From: Bacteroides sp.
GTDB taxonomy: Bacteria; Bacteroidota; Bacteroidia; Bacteroidales; Bacteroidaceae
NCBI GenBank assembly: GCA_019412865.1
Contig: DXOJ01000344.1
Span: 1 to 21,020 of the forward strand
Length of the DNA stretch: 21,020 bases
Reading direction: 5' to 3'
The notes below the pieces were generated by a model. The model searched no databases. It was not told where the DNA came from and saw only the letters and a list, made by a program, of their open reading frames with translations. The position numbers and the translations under genes were made by a program. Below, one piece after another: positions 1 through 7,812 of the stretch. Within the stretch, counting starts at the first letter, position 1. The number at the start of each line of letters is the position of its first letter.

Positions 1-96
1 CAACTGAATATTAACTTTAGTCATTATGCTGCTTAATTTTGATTAGTTACTTATCTATCTTATTTAACCTATGACAAACAGTCTTGTGTAACTGTT

Positions 97-999
97 TTAA
101 CTTTTAGACCCCAAATATAAGAATATCATTCCGATTAACACCAGTATAAGGTCAATCGCTTTGCTTTTTAAATTCTTTTCACGGAAGAAAAGCGCACCGA
201 AAGTGAAAGAAACAACCACACTTCCCCGACGCACCATCGAAACGATAGAAATCATCGAATCGTCGTAACTTAATGCGTAAAAGTAAACAAAATCGGCAGC
301 AGAAAGGAAAATGGAGATCAGGATAATCGTCCAATCCCAGTGGAACGGAGTAGTGGACTTTCTTTTAGGCCACCAAAGCAACAACAGGATAGGACACATG
401 ATAAACACCTGATAAACATTATACCAGGATTGCACCAGCATCGGATTCAGAGATTTCATCAGATATTTATCATACAAACCGCTGATAGCACCTGTAATGG
501 CAGCCAGTACAATAAAAAAGATCCATTTGTTATGCTTAAAATCAATTCCTTCTTTCTTTCCCGAACGGCTCAACATAAAGAAGGAGACAATGGCCAGCAT
601 CACACCAATCCATTGATAGAGATTCAACCGTTCACCGAATACCAGCATAGCACCCACAAGCACCATCACCGGACGGGTGGCATTGATAGGTCCTACAATA
701 GTCAAAGGCAGATGCTTCATTCCGAAATATCCGAATATCCACGAAGACAACACGATGAATGACTTGATAATGATATATTTATGCTGTTCCCATCCGGCAA
801 CCGGGACATTGAATATCGTTCCGTCCAATAAATCAGGTTGATATGCAGAGAACAGAATAAACGGCAGAAAGATGAGACTGGAAAAGAATGTATTTAGAAA
901 CAAAACAGGAAGTACTGCATTATCTTTCAACGATTTTTTCTTGAATACATCATAAAAGCCCAGCAAAGTAGCCGAGAGGAATGCTAATAATAACCACAT
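97..999 (-). CDS. EamA/DMT-family transporter (inner membrane, substrate unknown)
   Basis: The 300-residue protein is almost entirely hydrophobic, with about ten predicted membrane helices arranged as two similar halves (roughly residues 1-145 and 158-298), the usual plan and length of the EamA branch of the drug/metabolite transporter superfamily. A typical EamA feature is the G-P-I-N-A-T-R-P stretch in the fourth helix of the first half, followed by a helix and the G-E-R-L-N loop; the second half has the matching F-F-R-E-K loop. Members of this family export or import small metabolites, and sequence alone does not give the substrate. The start codon lies 22 bases after the truA stop, so it is probably co-transcribed with truA. 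No strong Shine-Dalgarno sequence is present. Family assignment is secure; function is not known. Confidence 0.85.
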   Translation of the reverse strand: MWLLLAFLSATLLGFYDVFKKKSLKDNAVLPVLFLNTFFSSLIFLPFILFSAYQPDLLDGTIFNVPVAGWEQHKYIIIKSFIVLSSWIFGYFGMKHLPLTIVGPINATRPVMVLVGAMLVFGERLNLYQWIGVMLAIVSFFMLSRSGKKEGIDFKHNKWIFFIVLAAITGAISGLYDKYLMKSLNPMLVQSWYNVYQVFIMCPILLLLWWPKRKSTTPFHWDWTIILISIFLSAADFVYFYALSYDDSMISIVSMVRRGSVVVSFTFGALFFREKNLKSKAIDLILVLIGMIFLYLGSKS

Positions 1000-1021
1000 G
1001 AGAATATTTATTATTTACCAA

Positions 1022-1831
1022 TTATAAGTTATCAGCGACAGACGGTTCGCCAGTTATGGATGATTGCCGGTCATCACATTCAAATATACTTTCAGGGTAT
1101 GCCACATAGACCAGGAACAGAGCATTTCCCGGAACGGAAGTCCCTGCCTTGCAGCGGTCTTGTTGTTCGATAATCCGTCGGAATCCTTCAACAGTCAGTT
1201 TCCCGCGTCCCACTTCAATGAGTGTGCCTACGATGGCTCTCACCATGTTCCGCAGAAAACGGTCGGCACGGATGGTAAACACCCAAGTGTCGTCTTCATC
1301 CGTCGCTTTCGTCCATTCGGCATGTGTGACGCGGCAGTTGTTCGTCTTTACGTCCGTATGCAGCTTGCTGAAACTGGTAAAGTCCGTATATTCGTACAGG
1401 GTGCGTGCAGCCTCGTTCATTCGTTCATAATCCAACGGGGTGAAAACACGACAACGATATTGACGGTTGAAGGGGTATTTCGAAGTCGTCACATAATAGT
1501 TGTAAGTTCGCGCGATCGCGTCAAAACGGGCATGGGCATCCGGTCGAACCCGGCACACACGATAGATGGAAATATCGGGAGGCAGCAGACGATTTAATTT
1601 GTCGGCAACCAATGCCGTATCCAGCAGCCCGTCAAAGTCAAAATGAGCGACCATCAGCGAAGCGTGTACGCCCGCATCCGTCCGTCCCGCCCCTATCACT
1701 TCTACTTCACGACGCAGAAAAGCAGACAAGGCTTTCATCAGACATTCCTGCACACTAATCCCATTCGGTTGAATCTGCCAACCGTGATAGTTGGCCCCGT
1801 CATAAGCCAAATAAATAAAGTACCTTTGCAC
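1022..1831 (-). CDS. truA: tRNA pseudouridine(38-40) synthase TruA
   Basis: TruA converts uridines 38-40 of the tRNA anticodon arm to pseudouridine in the cytoplasm. The protein opens with the family stretch around Y-D-G-x-N-Y-x-G-W-Q and has the catalytic motif G-R-T-D-A-G-V-H with the Asp at residue 52 (GTG numbering). The C-terminal F-L-R-N-M-V-R motif is also present. I chose the GTG at 1829-1831, giving 269 residues: it is preceded by AAGAGGA, the protein then begins directly with the first conserved strand, and the upstream ATG at 1862-1864 would lie inside the likely -7 promoter element and add 11 unconserved residues. The EamA transporter follows after 22 bases. The Asp- and Ser-rich C-terminal tail past about residue 245 looks variable. 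Confidence 0.95.
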   Translation of the reverse strand: MQRYFIYLAYDGANYHGWQIQPNGISVQECLMKALSAFLRREVEVIGAGRTDAGVHASLMVAHFDFDGLLDTALVADKLNRLLPPDISIYRVCRVRPDAHARFDAIARTYNYYVTTSKYPFNRQYRCRVFTPLDYERMNEAARTLYEYTDFTSFSKLHTDVKTNNCRVTHAEWTKATDEDDTWVFTIRADRFLRNMVRAIVGTLIEVGRGKLTVEGFRRIIEQQDRCKAGTSVPGNALFLVYVAYPESIFECDDRQSSITGEPSVADNL

Positions 1832-1861
1832 GCTTATTCCTCTTTTTAGGTTTGTACAGTG

Positions 1862-1869
1862 CAAAAGTA
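1862..1869 (-). promoter_or_regulatory. Putative -7 element for truA-EamA
   Basis: Read on the minus strand this is TACTTTTG, a match to the Bacteroides -7 consensus TAnnTTTG, placed about 30 bases before the GTG start chosen for truA. No good TTTG is seen at the -33 position, so the assignment rests on one element. It overlaps the region just after the regulator's stop codon. Confidence 0.45.
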
Positions 1870-1878
1870 CTCATTTTT

Positions 1879-4800
1879 TCATTCATAAGTAGAAGGTGTC
1901 ATGCCAAAAGCATCTACAAAATGTTTCCTGAAGGTAGGAATATCGTTATACCCCACCATCTCCGCCACTTCCTGAACCGCATATTGCTTGGTTTTCAACA
2001 AGACCGCCGCACGGCGCATACGCACTCCCCTGACTAGTTCGATGATGGTATAATCCGTTTTCATCTTGACCTTCCGATATAAGGTCGGCTGGCTCATGTT
2101 CATTTCCGCCGCCAGTTTCTTCACGCTGAAGTCTTCCTTGCAGATATTGTCTTCCACAATCTTGATGACCGAACTGATGAACGAATCTTCCACCGTCACG
2201 TTTCCGTCCTCCAAATCCGCTTCGCCCATCTCCATGGCATCCGTTCCCGGCAGCATGAACAGCTTCGTATACATCTGCTTCAAGGCGAGACGACCGTTTA
2301 TCAGATTCCGGACTTTCGCCTTCAGCACTCCACAGACAAACGGTTTCAGCAGATAATCATCCGCCCCTAAATCCAAGCCACGTATGATATCTTCCTCTTC
2401 CACTCTGGCTGTCAACATAATGATAGGAATCCCGCACGTTTCCAATCCTTCCTTTATCTCCCGACAACATTCAAATCCGTCCTTCACCGGCATCATCACA
2501 TCGCAGATAATCAAATCGGGCAACTCCTTTACAGCCATATCAATGCCTTCCTGCCCATTGGTCGCCATCAGCAAGTTATACTCTTTGGAGAACAGTACTT
2601 TCAGGTAAAGGCGAATGTCTTTCTGGTCTTCCACAATCAGCAAGGTCTTTCTCGACTCGGAGAAAGCCGGCAGCCCAGTGTCTTCGAGAACAACGGCCGA
2701 TGTCTTGTCACTCGCAAATCCTATTTCCACAGTTCTCTGGCTTTCCGACTCTTCCTGCTCTTCCGGCTCGACGAAAGACAGGTTCGGATCGCTCTCGAGG
2801 ACAGCCCTGTCCAACGGAAGATTCACAATCACCTTTGTCCCTTTGTCGACACTGCTTTCAATCTGAATTGTCCCGTGATGCATTTCTACGATTTGCTTCA
2901 TAATCACGTAACCTACTTCCACCATCACCATGCCATCACCGAAAAGTTCGTCACTCAGACATAAATCCCTTGTCTTCACCTGAACTTTGGCATCATCCTC
3001 CACCGTCAGCGAAACACAAGGCGTTTGTTCGCACAGCGTTTCACACACCGTCAAAGACACCTTGCCGGCATACTTGGTATGCGTGAGAGCATTCGTCAGC
3101 AAGTTGTGGATGATAAATTCCATTTTCTTCCTGTCCACATAGACTACCGTGTCTTTCTTGATTCTCCGGTCATAGTGGAACTGAATGGGATATACTTTAA
3201 ACAATTCACGTATATCAAACAATTTGTCCTCCACCAGTTTTCCGACTTGGTAAGGAGCGACTGCCAGCTTTTCATCCAAATTTCCATATTCATAGACTGC
3301 CAGCAGCTGGTTGCAAGTATCCAGCATACGCAGCGAATTGCGATAAGCTATCTGACCGCGTTGCAAAAAGTTCTCAAATATGGCATGATCTTCCAACATT
3401 TCCTTCAAGGGAGCGATAATCAGCGACAACGGAGTGCGCAGTTCCTTCACGAATACCGCCAATAACCGGTTCTGCAAGGTCTCCATCTCTTGCTTCCGTT
3501 CCTGTTTCATCTTCTCACGAGACAGGGTATTTCTCAATAACAATTCGCGGTCGCGCTCCAGCCGATTGCGTCTTTTCCTTCTGCTCATAAAACTATATCC
3601 CCAAGCCAACAGTAGAAACAACATTCCCCCATAGCACCAATAAGCCCATCGGGAACGATACCAGTCTGGCTTTATCCGAATAGGGATCTGCATCACTTCG
3701 CTCTCTTTCGCATCCGGATACACTAACTTTACTTGCAGAAGATATTCACCAATCGGCAATTTGCTATAGGATAAATCCTGCCCAAGCAGTTTCGTTTGCC
3801 ATTCGCTTTCTTCCGGAAGCAGACGGTAGGATAACTTGCGCTGCAACATACCATAATGCAAATCAGAAAAATAGAGACTAAAGTCATGGTTTTTCGAGTT
3901 AAAGACCAAACTGTTTTGTTTTTCAGGGGAAACAGAGAGTATTTTCTGTCCGTTCCACTTTTCTCCTGCCAAAACTGCTTTCCCGTTCATTTCCACTCCT
4001 GTCAACATGAGCTTCTTCCTTCCACTTTGTGATTTGAACACTGCCGGATCAAAGAAAAGGAGCGTCCACGAATCTGTCCACAGCAGCCGTCCATCGTTCA
4101 AGCGACATCCGGATATGCAGTTTCCTACGGACAAATAGTTATAAAAGTTGCTTTGTCCGTTCTTGATGATTCCAATACCGATGTTTCCTCCTGCCCAGGT
4201 GTTACCGATCTGATCATCCACCATGCAGCTGACATATCCGCTGATCAAGCCATGATTCAAAGTATAGACCGTCTTTATCCGGTCGATGTCTTTTTCATCA
4301 ATACGAGCGACGACATTTGAATAAGCCACATATATCTGATTCGAATTATTCACGTAAAGCAGTTGTACAGGCATCTCCTCCAATCCACACCCTTTTTCGT
4401 ACCCCTCTTTCCAATGAGCATGAGAATCAGTATCGGAATATTCGAGCCTTTTCACTCCCTTGCTTGTTCCTATCCATATAGATCCTTCCTTATCTTCCGC
4501 TATCGTAAAGACTCCTCCCAACGCTTTTCCCGGAGGTTCGATCTTTCGGCATCTCCGGGTTTGCGGATCAACCAACGCCAACCCACCCGACGTAGCCACC
4601 CACAAGCGGTTTCGCGAGTCCATGCAAAATTGCGAAATAGAAGTATCCCACCGCTCTCCCTTTTCGGTGACCAGGCTGAAGGTGACCGCCTCATCCGTCA
4701 ACGGATTAAGCCTTACTACCGTTCCATGATTGTTGCCCAACCAAATGTATCCGTTTCTATCCTTATATATTCGATTGTGTCCATCAAACAAAGCCGCTCC

Positions 4801-5997
4801 CTTCCATTCTTCAAAATGAGTTCGGGAAGATAACGAAGGACTCACGCTTTTCATCAATGTTCCATTAGACATCATCAACCAGACATACCCTTGTGCGTCT
4901 TCCACCATTCCATTGATTCTTGCCCGGAGTTCTTGCTGCACCCGGTATATCTGCTCACTGATGTCAAATTTAACAAGTCCTCCACCAAACGTACTGACCC
5001 ACAATATTTTCTGTTGGTCATCCCATAATGCTCCTGTCATCTTACGTTCTATGTTCGAATAGAAAGGCTCTACGTCGGTCACCACCAAGTCTAAGGAGTA
5101 AGGGCTCTCGCATAGTTTTTCATTGTCAAAGTCCAGACGAAACAATCCGTCCCAAGTAGTCACGAAGAAGGTCTGTTTGTCTTTACAGATAAGTTTGGTC
5201 ACGTACAAACCGGAAAAATCACAATGCCCCACAGTTCTTATGGGAATAATACGGTCACTATGCCTTTTGAGATCATAACAGATCAAATCGTTCCATAACC
5301 TGTCAATCCATAAATAACCATTGGTGAGGAACAGCCGACTGACTGCTCCATATTCCCCTATCAAGGAAGTCTTCTTATCAGCAATGCCATAGCAGATGAC
5401 TTTTTTTCCGCCCTGCGTGAAGAAAAGATTCCGCTTTCCGTCAGCACACAAGTTGGCTATTTTTCCTTTCACCAGAGGTTCCGCTTCCATCGTGCAAAAT
5501 ACAAAGTCCGTTGTTTCCTTTTCTTTCTTCCGAACAACCCGTGCCCGAAATAATCCATCAGAAGTGACCAGATACAAAAAACCGTCGTTCCAGCAAAAGT
5601 CAAGGATACTCCTCAAACCTACAGACCGATTGAACCTTACCGGAAGGTATTTCTCTTGTTCCTTATCAAAACAAATGATTCCTCCCAGATACAGTTGGAT
5701 ATAAAATAACCCGTCCGAAGACTCTTTCAAAGATTTCACCGCTTGGTACAAAGGTCTGGACAAGTGATCGGTGCTGAAGACTAACGGATGGTCACGAAAA
5801 TGAAATCCGTCGTAACGGGTAATACCTTGATCGGTTGCAAGCCACACAAATCCATCTTTTCCGTAACAAATATCATGGATGGTGTTGTTCGTCCCATTTT
5901 TAATAGCTACCGGCTCCGGACTCCAACTGAAATTTTGAGAGTAAGCCCCGCAAACTCCCAAAATGAATACTAAAATAAACAGGGGTATTCTTTTCAT
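1879..5997 (-). CDS. Hybrid two-component system regulator (periplasmic propeller, degenerate kinase, receiver, AraC-type HTH)
   Basis: This 1372-residue protein has the full hybrid two-component architecture. In order: a signal peptide (1-22); many propeller repeats of the type D-x-x-G-x-(I/V/L)-W-(I/L/V)-(G/A)-T; a Y_Y_Y-type Ig domain (about 690-775); one membrane helix (784-804); a coiled-coil linker; a kinase-like region (about 840-1060); a receiver (about 1118-1232); and a C-terminal AraC-type helix-turn-helix (about 1272-1372). The receiver keeps its acidic pair (E1123, D1124), phospho-acceptor D1166, T1196 and K1218. The kinase does not: the H-box reads F-V-K-E-L-R-T-P-L, so K851 (codon AAG, 3445-3447) replaces His. 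The N-box keeps N965 and N969, but the G1 box reads E-D-D-A-K-V with its glycines lost, and G2 keeps little beyond G1029. Such regulators usually control neighbouring glycan-use genes; here the neighbours are a lipoprotein and a pilus locus. No frameshift is seen. Confidence 0.93.
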   Translation of the reverse strand: MKRIPLFILVFILGVCGAYSQNFSWSPEPVAIKNGTNNTIHDICYGKDGFVWLATDQGITRYDGFHFRDHPLVFSTDHLSRPLYQAVKSLKESSDGLFYIQLYLGGIICFDKEQEKYLPVRFNRSVGLRSILDFCWNDGFLYLVTSDGLFRARVVRKKEKETTDFVFCTMEAEPLVKGKIANLCADGKRNLFFTQGGKKVICYGIADKKTSLIGEYGAVSRLFLTNGYLWIDRLWNDLICYDLKRHSDRIIPIRTVGHCDFSGLYVTKLICKDKQTFFVTTWDGLFRLDFDNEKLCESPYSLDLVVTDVEPFYSNIERKMTGALWDDQQKILWVSTFGGGLVKFDISEQIYRVQQELRARINGMVEDAQGYVWLMMSNGTLMKSVSPSLSSRTHFEEWKGAALFDGHNRIYKDRNGYIWLGNNHGTVVRLNPLTDEAVTFSLVTEKGERWDTSISQFCMDSRNRLWVATSGGLALVDPQTRRCRKIEPPGKALGGVFTIAEDKEGSIWIGTSKGVKRLEYSDTDSHAHWKEGYEKGCGLEEMPVQLLYVNNSNQIYVAYSNVVARIDEKDIDRIKTVYTLNHGLISGYVSCMVDDQIGNTWAGGNIGIGIIKNGQSNFYNYLSVGNCISGCRLNDGRLLWTDSWTLLFFDPAVFKSQSGRKKLMLTGVEMNGKAVLAGEKWNGQKILSVSPEKQNSLVFNSKNHDFSLYFSDLHYGMLQRKLSYRLLPEESEWQTKLLGQDLSYSKLPIGEYLLQVKLVYPDAKESEVMQIPIRIKPDWYRSRWAYWCYGGMLFLLLAWGYSFMSRRKRRNRLERDRELLLRNTLSREKMKQERKQEMETLQNRLLAVFVKELRTPLSLIIAPLKEMLEDHAIFENFLQRGQIAYRNSLRMLDTCNQLLAVYEYGNLDEKLAVAPYQVGKLVEDKLFDIRELFKVYPIQFHYDRRIKKDTVVYVDRKKMEFIIHNLLTNALTHTKYAGKVSLTVCETLCEQTPCVSLTVEDDAKVQVKTRDLCLSDELFGDGMVMVEVGYVIMKQIVEMHHGTIQIESSVDKGTKVIVNLPLDRAVLESDPNLSFVEPEEQEESESQRTVEIGFASDKTSAVVLEDTGLPAFSESRKTLLIVEDQKDIRLYLKVLFSKEYNLLMATNGQEGIDMAVKELPDLIICDVMMPVKDGFECCREIKEGLETCGIPIIMLTARVEEEDIIRGLDLGADDYLLKPFVCGVLKAKVRNLINGRLALKQMYTKLFMLPGTDAMEMGEADLEDGNVTVEDSFISSVIKIVEDNICKEDFSVKKLAAEMNMSQPTLYRKVKMKTDYTIIELVRGVRMRRAAVLLKTKQYAVQEVAEMVGYNDIPTFRKHFVDAFGMTPSTYE

Positions 5998-6033
5998 AAT
6001 AGAAGGCTTTTTGTTTATGCTATTCCACAGTGC

Positions 6034-6064
6034 TAAAGATAATTATAATCTAAAAGAAAAGCAA
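6034..6064 (-). promoter_or_regulatory. Possible promoter of the hybrid regulator
   Basis: On the minus strand, TTGC is followed after 19 bases by TATCTTTA, one base off the Bacteroides TAnnTTTG element at each end. It lies about 37 bases before the regulator's ATG in a 140-base gap. The match is imperfect, so this is a suggestion only. Confidence 0.35.
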
Positions 6065-6137
6065 GACACATACCCTATTTTTGTGAATAATCCACAATAT
6101 AACCTATTCGTCAACCCCTATCACCGCATCTTGCTCT

Positions 6138-6776
6138 CTACCGATGCATTTTGGCAAGCACAAAGCTGTAAGTTCCTCGTCCCGCCGTGAAATCATAGTT
6201 ACCGGAGAAGCTGACCGGCACTTTCACCAGATAATCATCCATGTCGCTCACACGGAAATAGAGATAGGAAGTCGAGCTGAACGAGTTGCCGCCATCGGCC
6301 GTCGCTGTCAGCGAGGCTCCGTAGCCTTTCCAAAAGAACAAATCCGTCTCACAAACATAGGTAGTACCCACGTAATAAACCGTTTCCTCTTTCATAATCA
6401 AATTTATGAACACGCTCAAGGCGAAGTTCTCCAACAAAGCACCGCTTCGCGTCCGGGCCTGATACTCCGCAGTCATCCGGAGCGTTTTTTTATCACTGCC
6501 GCTTCCATAATATCCTTCCGTATCTTCCATGCTACACTCTTGAGAATGCGTACTGTTGCGCTGAAGTGCTTCCAGTACACTACGCATTTCTTCCAACGTA
6601 ACGGAAGGCACCTCGTCCAACTGCTGACTGTCATTCGCAGCCAGCTCAATGCCATACAAAGACTTCATGGATTCAAAAACGGAAACGCCTTCTACAGCCG
6701 TTTCACTTTCCGACTGGGAACACGCAAAAATAACCATGGTGATAGCACACACAAAAACAAATCGAATACTTTTCAT
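6138..6776 (-). CDS. Lipoprotein of unknown function
   Basis: I do not recognise a family. The 212-residue product begins with a typical lipoprotein signal: a basic start, a hydrophobic stretch and the lipobox I-F-A-C with the lipid cysteine at residue 19, followed by S-Q-S-E-S, so it should be anchored in a membrane, probably the outer one. The mature part has a mostly helical first third (about 30-75) and then a strand-rich region with alternating aromatic residues (Y-Y-V-G-T-T-Y, S-Y-L-Y-F-R-V), which suggests a beta-sandwich or lipocalin-like fold. The gene has an unusually strong Shine-Dalgarno (AAGGAGGA, about 6 bases before ATG) and its own promoter at 6902-6932, so it is not driven from the divergent pilus genes. 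The regulator follows on the same strand after 140 bases. A shared role with the regulator or the pilus is a guess from position. Confidence 0.8.
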   Translation of the reverse strand: MKSIRFVFVCAITMVIFACSQSESETAVEGVSVFESMKSLYGIELAANDSQQLDEVPSVTLEEMRSVLEALQRNSTHSQECSMEDTEGYYGSGSDKKTLRMTAEYQARTRSGALLENFALSVFINLIMKEETVYYVGTTYVCETDLFFWKGYGASLTATADGGNSFSSTSYLYFRVSDMDDYLVKVPVSFSGNYDFTAGRGTYSFVLAKMHR

Positions 6777-6838
6777 TCTGTTTCCTCCTTACTCATTGTT
6801 TAAAATGCGAATTGCCGTTTCATCCTGCAATCCGACAT

Positions 6839-6871
6839 CAGATTGATATTGTTGTTCGCTTGTGTTCCTCA
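6839..6871. repeat. Copy A of a short dispersed non-coding repeat
   Basis: Both this stretch and 17300-17335 start with CAGA, contain ATATTG or AATATTGTT followed by a T/G-rich run, and end in the identical 12-base string TTGTGTTCCTCA. Here it lies in the leader of the lipoprotein gene on the other strand. Its function is unknown, and with only two copies in view chance similarity is not excluded. Confidence 0.4.
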
Positions 6872-6901
6872 GGAGGGAATCTTTCTTCTATTAATTAGCT
6901 G

Positions 6902-6932
6902 CAAACGTAGGCATTTTCTTCAAGACAAGAAA
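6902..6932 (-). promoter_or_regulatory. Promoter of the lipoprotein gene
   Basis: On the minus strand TTTC is followed after exactly 19 bases by TACGTTTG, a full match to the Bacteroides -7 consensus with a one-base deviation at -33. Transcription would start near 6895, giving a leader of roughly 120 bases before the ATG at 6776. Confidence 0.6.
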
Positions 6933-7192
6933 CTTTTCGAGGAACAAAATGAATTATTTACCATTCTTTAATGAACGAAACGCAACGTTTACAAGCCGTT
7001 AGCCTATATCTGCAACTATTGGACCACCTATCAGGCGTGATTCATTCACCTAACACGATTGAAATGCCGACAATAGGGAAACGACTGATACACCCTCTCT
7101 CGAAGAAGGAAACGCCCCCTCCTTATTAATTTCCATTGAAAGAGGACGGTAGAAAGATGAATACGCCAATGAAGAAGAACAACGGATATGAC
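6933..7192. other. Intergenic region between divergent units
   Basis: This is the remaining part of the 453-base gap between the lipoprotein gene and the fimbrial locus. I see no convincing coding sequence. The only structure noted is a small palindrome, AAACG-CAA-CGTTT, at 6978-6990. An operator for the divergent genes could lie here but cannot be identified by eye. Confidence 0.5.
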
Positions 7193-7200
7193 TACATTTG
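7193..7200 (+). promoter_or_regulatory. Putative -7 element for the DUF3575-DUF3868 unit
   Basis: TACATTTG matches TAnnTTTG and would start transcription near 7207, just before the ATG at 7230. No TTTG is visible about 19 bases upstream. If real, it rules out the earlier in-frame ATG at 7188 as the start. Confidence 0.4.
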
Positions 7201-7229
7201 GAGAAATAACGAACAAAACCCATCAAGCG

Positions 7230-7799
7230 ATGAAAAAGAAAAGAATTTTAATCCTGCTCACCACTCTGTTCGCTTCTACCTTATTATATAGTCAGGTAGT
7301 CGGAATAAAAACGAACCTCGTCATGGATGCACTGAAAATCATCAACCTCGGAGCAGAGGTCGGGCTAAGCAAGAAGTTAACCCTTGACTTGTATGCCAAT
7401 TACAATCCATGGAAGTACAAAGACCAGAAAATGATGAAGATGCTGGCTTTTCAGCCGGAACTTCGGTATTGGTTTTGCGACAAGTTCAATGGCCACTTCG
7501 TAGGCGCGCATCTTCACGGCGGCTATTATCAGGCTGCCGGCATTGATATGCCATGGGGAATCTGGCCGGAACTGAAAGACCATCGTTTCAAAGGGCATTT
7601 CTACGGTCTGGGTGTGTCCTACGGTTATCAATGGATACTGGGCAAGCACTGGAATCTGGAAGGAAATATCGGCGTGGGCTATGCGCGCGTCAAATATGAG
7701 AAATACGAATGTAAGACGTGCGGAGAAAAAAAGGGCGAAGGACACAAGAATTACGTGGGTCCCACCAAAGCTGCCGTCAGTTTGATTTATTTATTCTAA
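7230..7799 (+). CDS. DUF3575-family outer-membrane protein of fimbrial locus
   Basis: The start at 7230 gives a 189-residue protein with a clean signal peptide (M-K-K-K-R then a hydrophobic run ending L-Y-S-Q, about residues 1-20). An earlier ATG at 7188 would add 14 polar residues before it and overlap the putative promoter. The mature part begins V-V-G-I-K-T-N-L and alternates aromatic and small residues up to a C-terminal aromatic (I-Y-L-F), as in small outer-membrane beta-barrels. This matches the DUF3575 proteins that regularly precede fimbrillin genes in Bacteroides. A C-K-T-C-G pair lies near residue 165. The next gene starts 13 bases later, so the two are co-transcribed. A role as a barrel in pilus biogenesis or cell-envelope association is inferred from context; no activity is known to me. 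Confidence 0.82.
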   Translation: MKKKRILILLTTLFASTLLYSQVVGIKTNLVMDALKIINLGAEVGLSKKLTLDLYANYNPWKYKDQKMMKMLAFQPELRYWFCDKFNGHFVGAHLHGGYYQAAGIDMPWGIWPELKDHRFKGHFYGLGVSYGYQWILGKHWNLEGNIGVGYARVKYEKYECKTCGEKKGEGHKNYVGPTKAAVSLIYLF

Positions 7800-7812
7800 A
7801 AGCAAGACAAAT

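Noticed and set aside
76..97. AAACAG/CTGTTT inverted repeat at the 3' end of the EamA gene
   Set aside because: Only six pairs, overlaps the stop codon, and lacks a T-run on the minus strand, so it is too weak to call a terminator.
340..762. Plus-strand open frame opposite the EamA transporter gene
   Set aside because: Its His/Gln/Arg-rich composition is that of an antisense shadow of a membrane-protein gene; the minus-strand frame is well supported.
7188..7229. Earlier ATG giving 14 extra residues to the DUF3575 protein
   Set aside because: The extension is polar, would precede the signal peptide, and overlaps the putative -7 element at 7193-7200.
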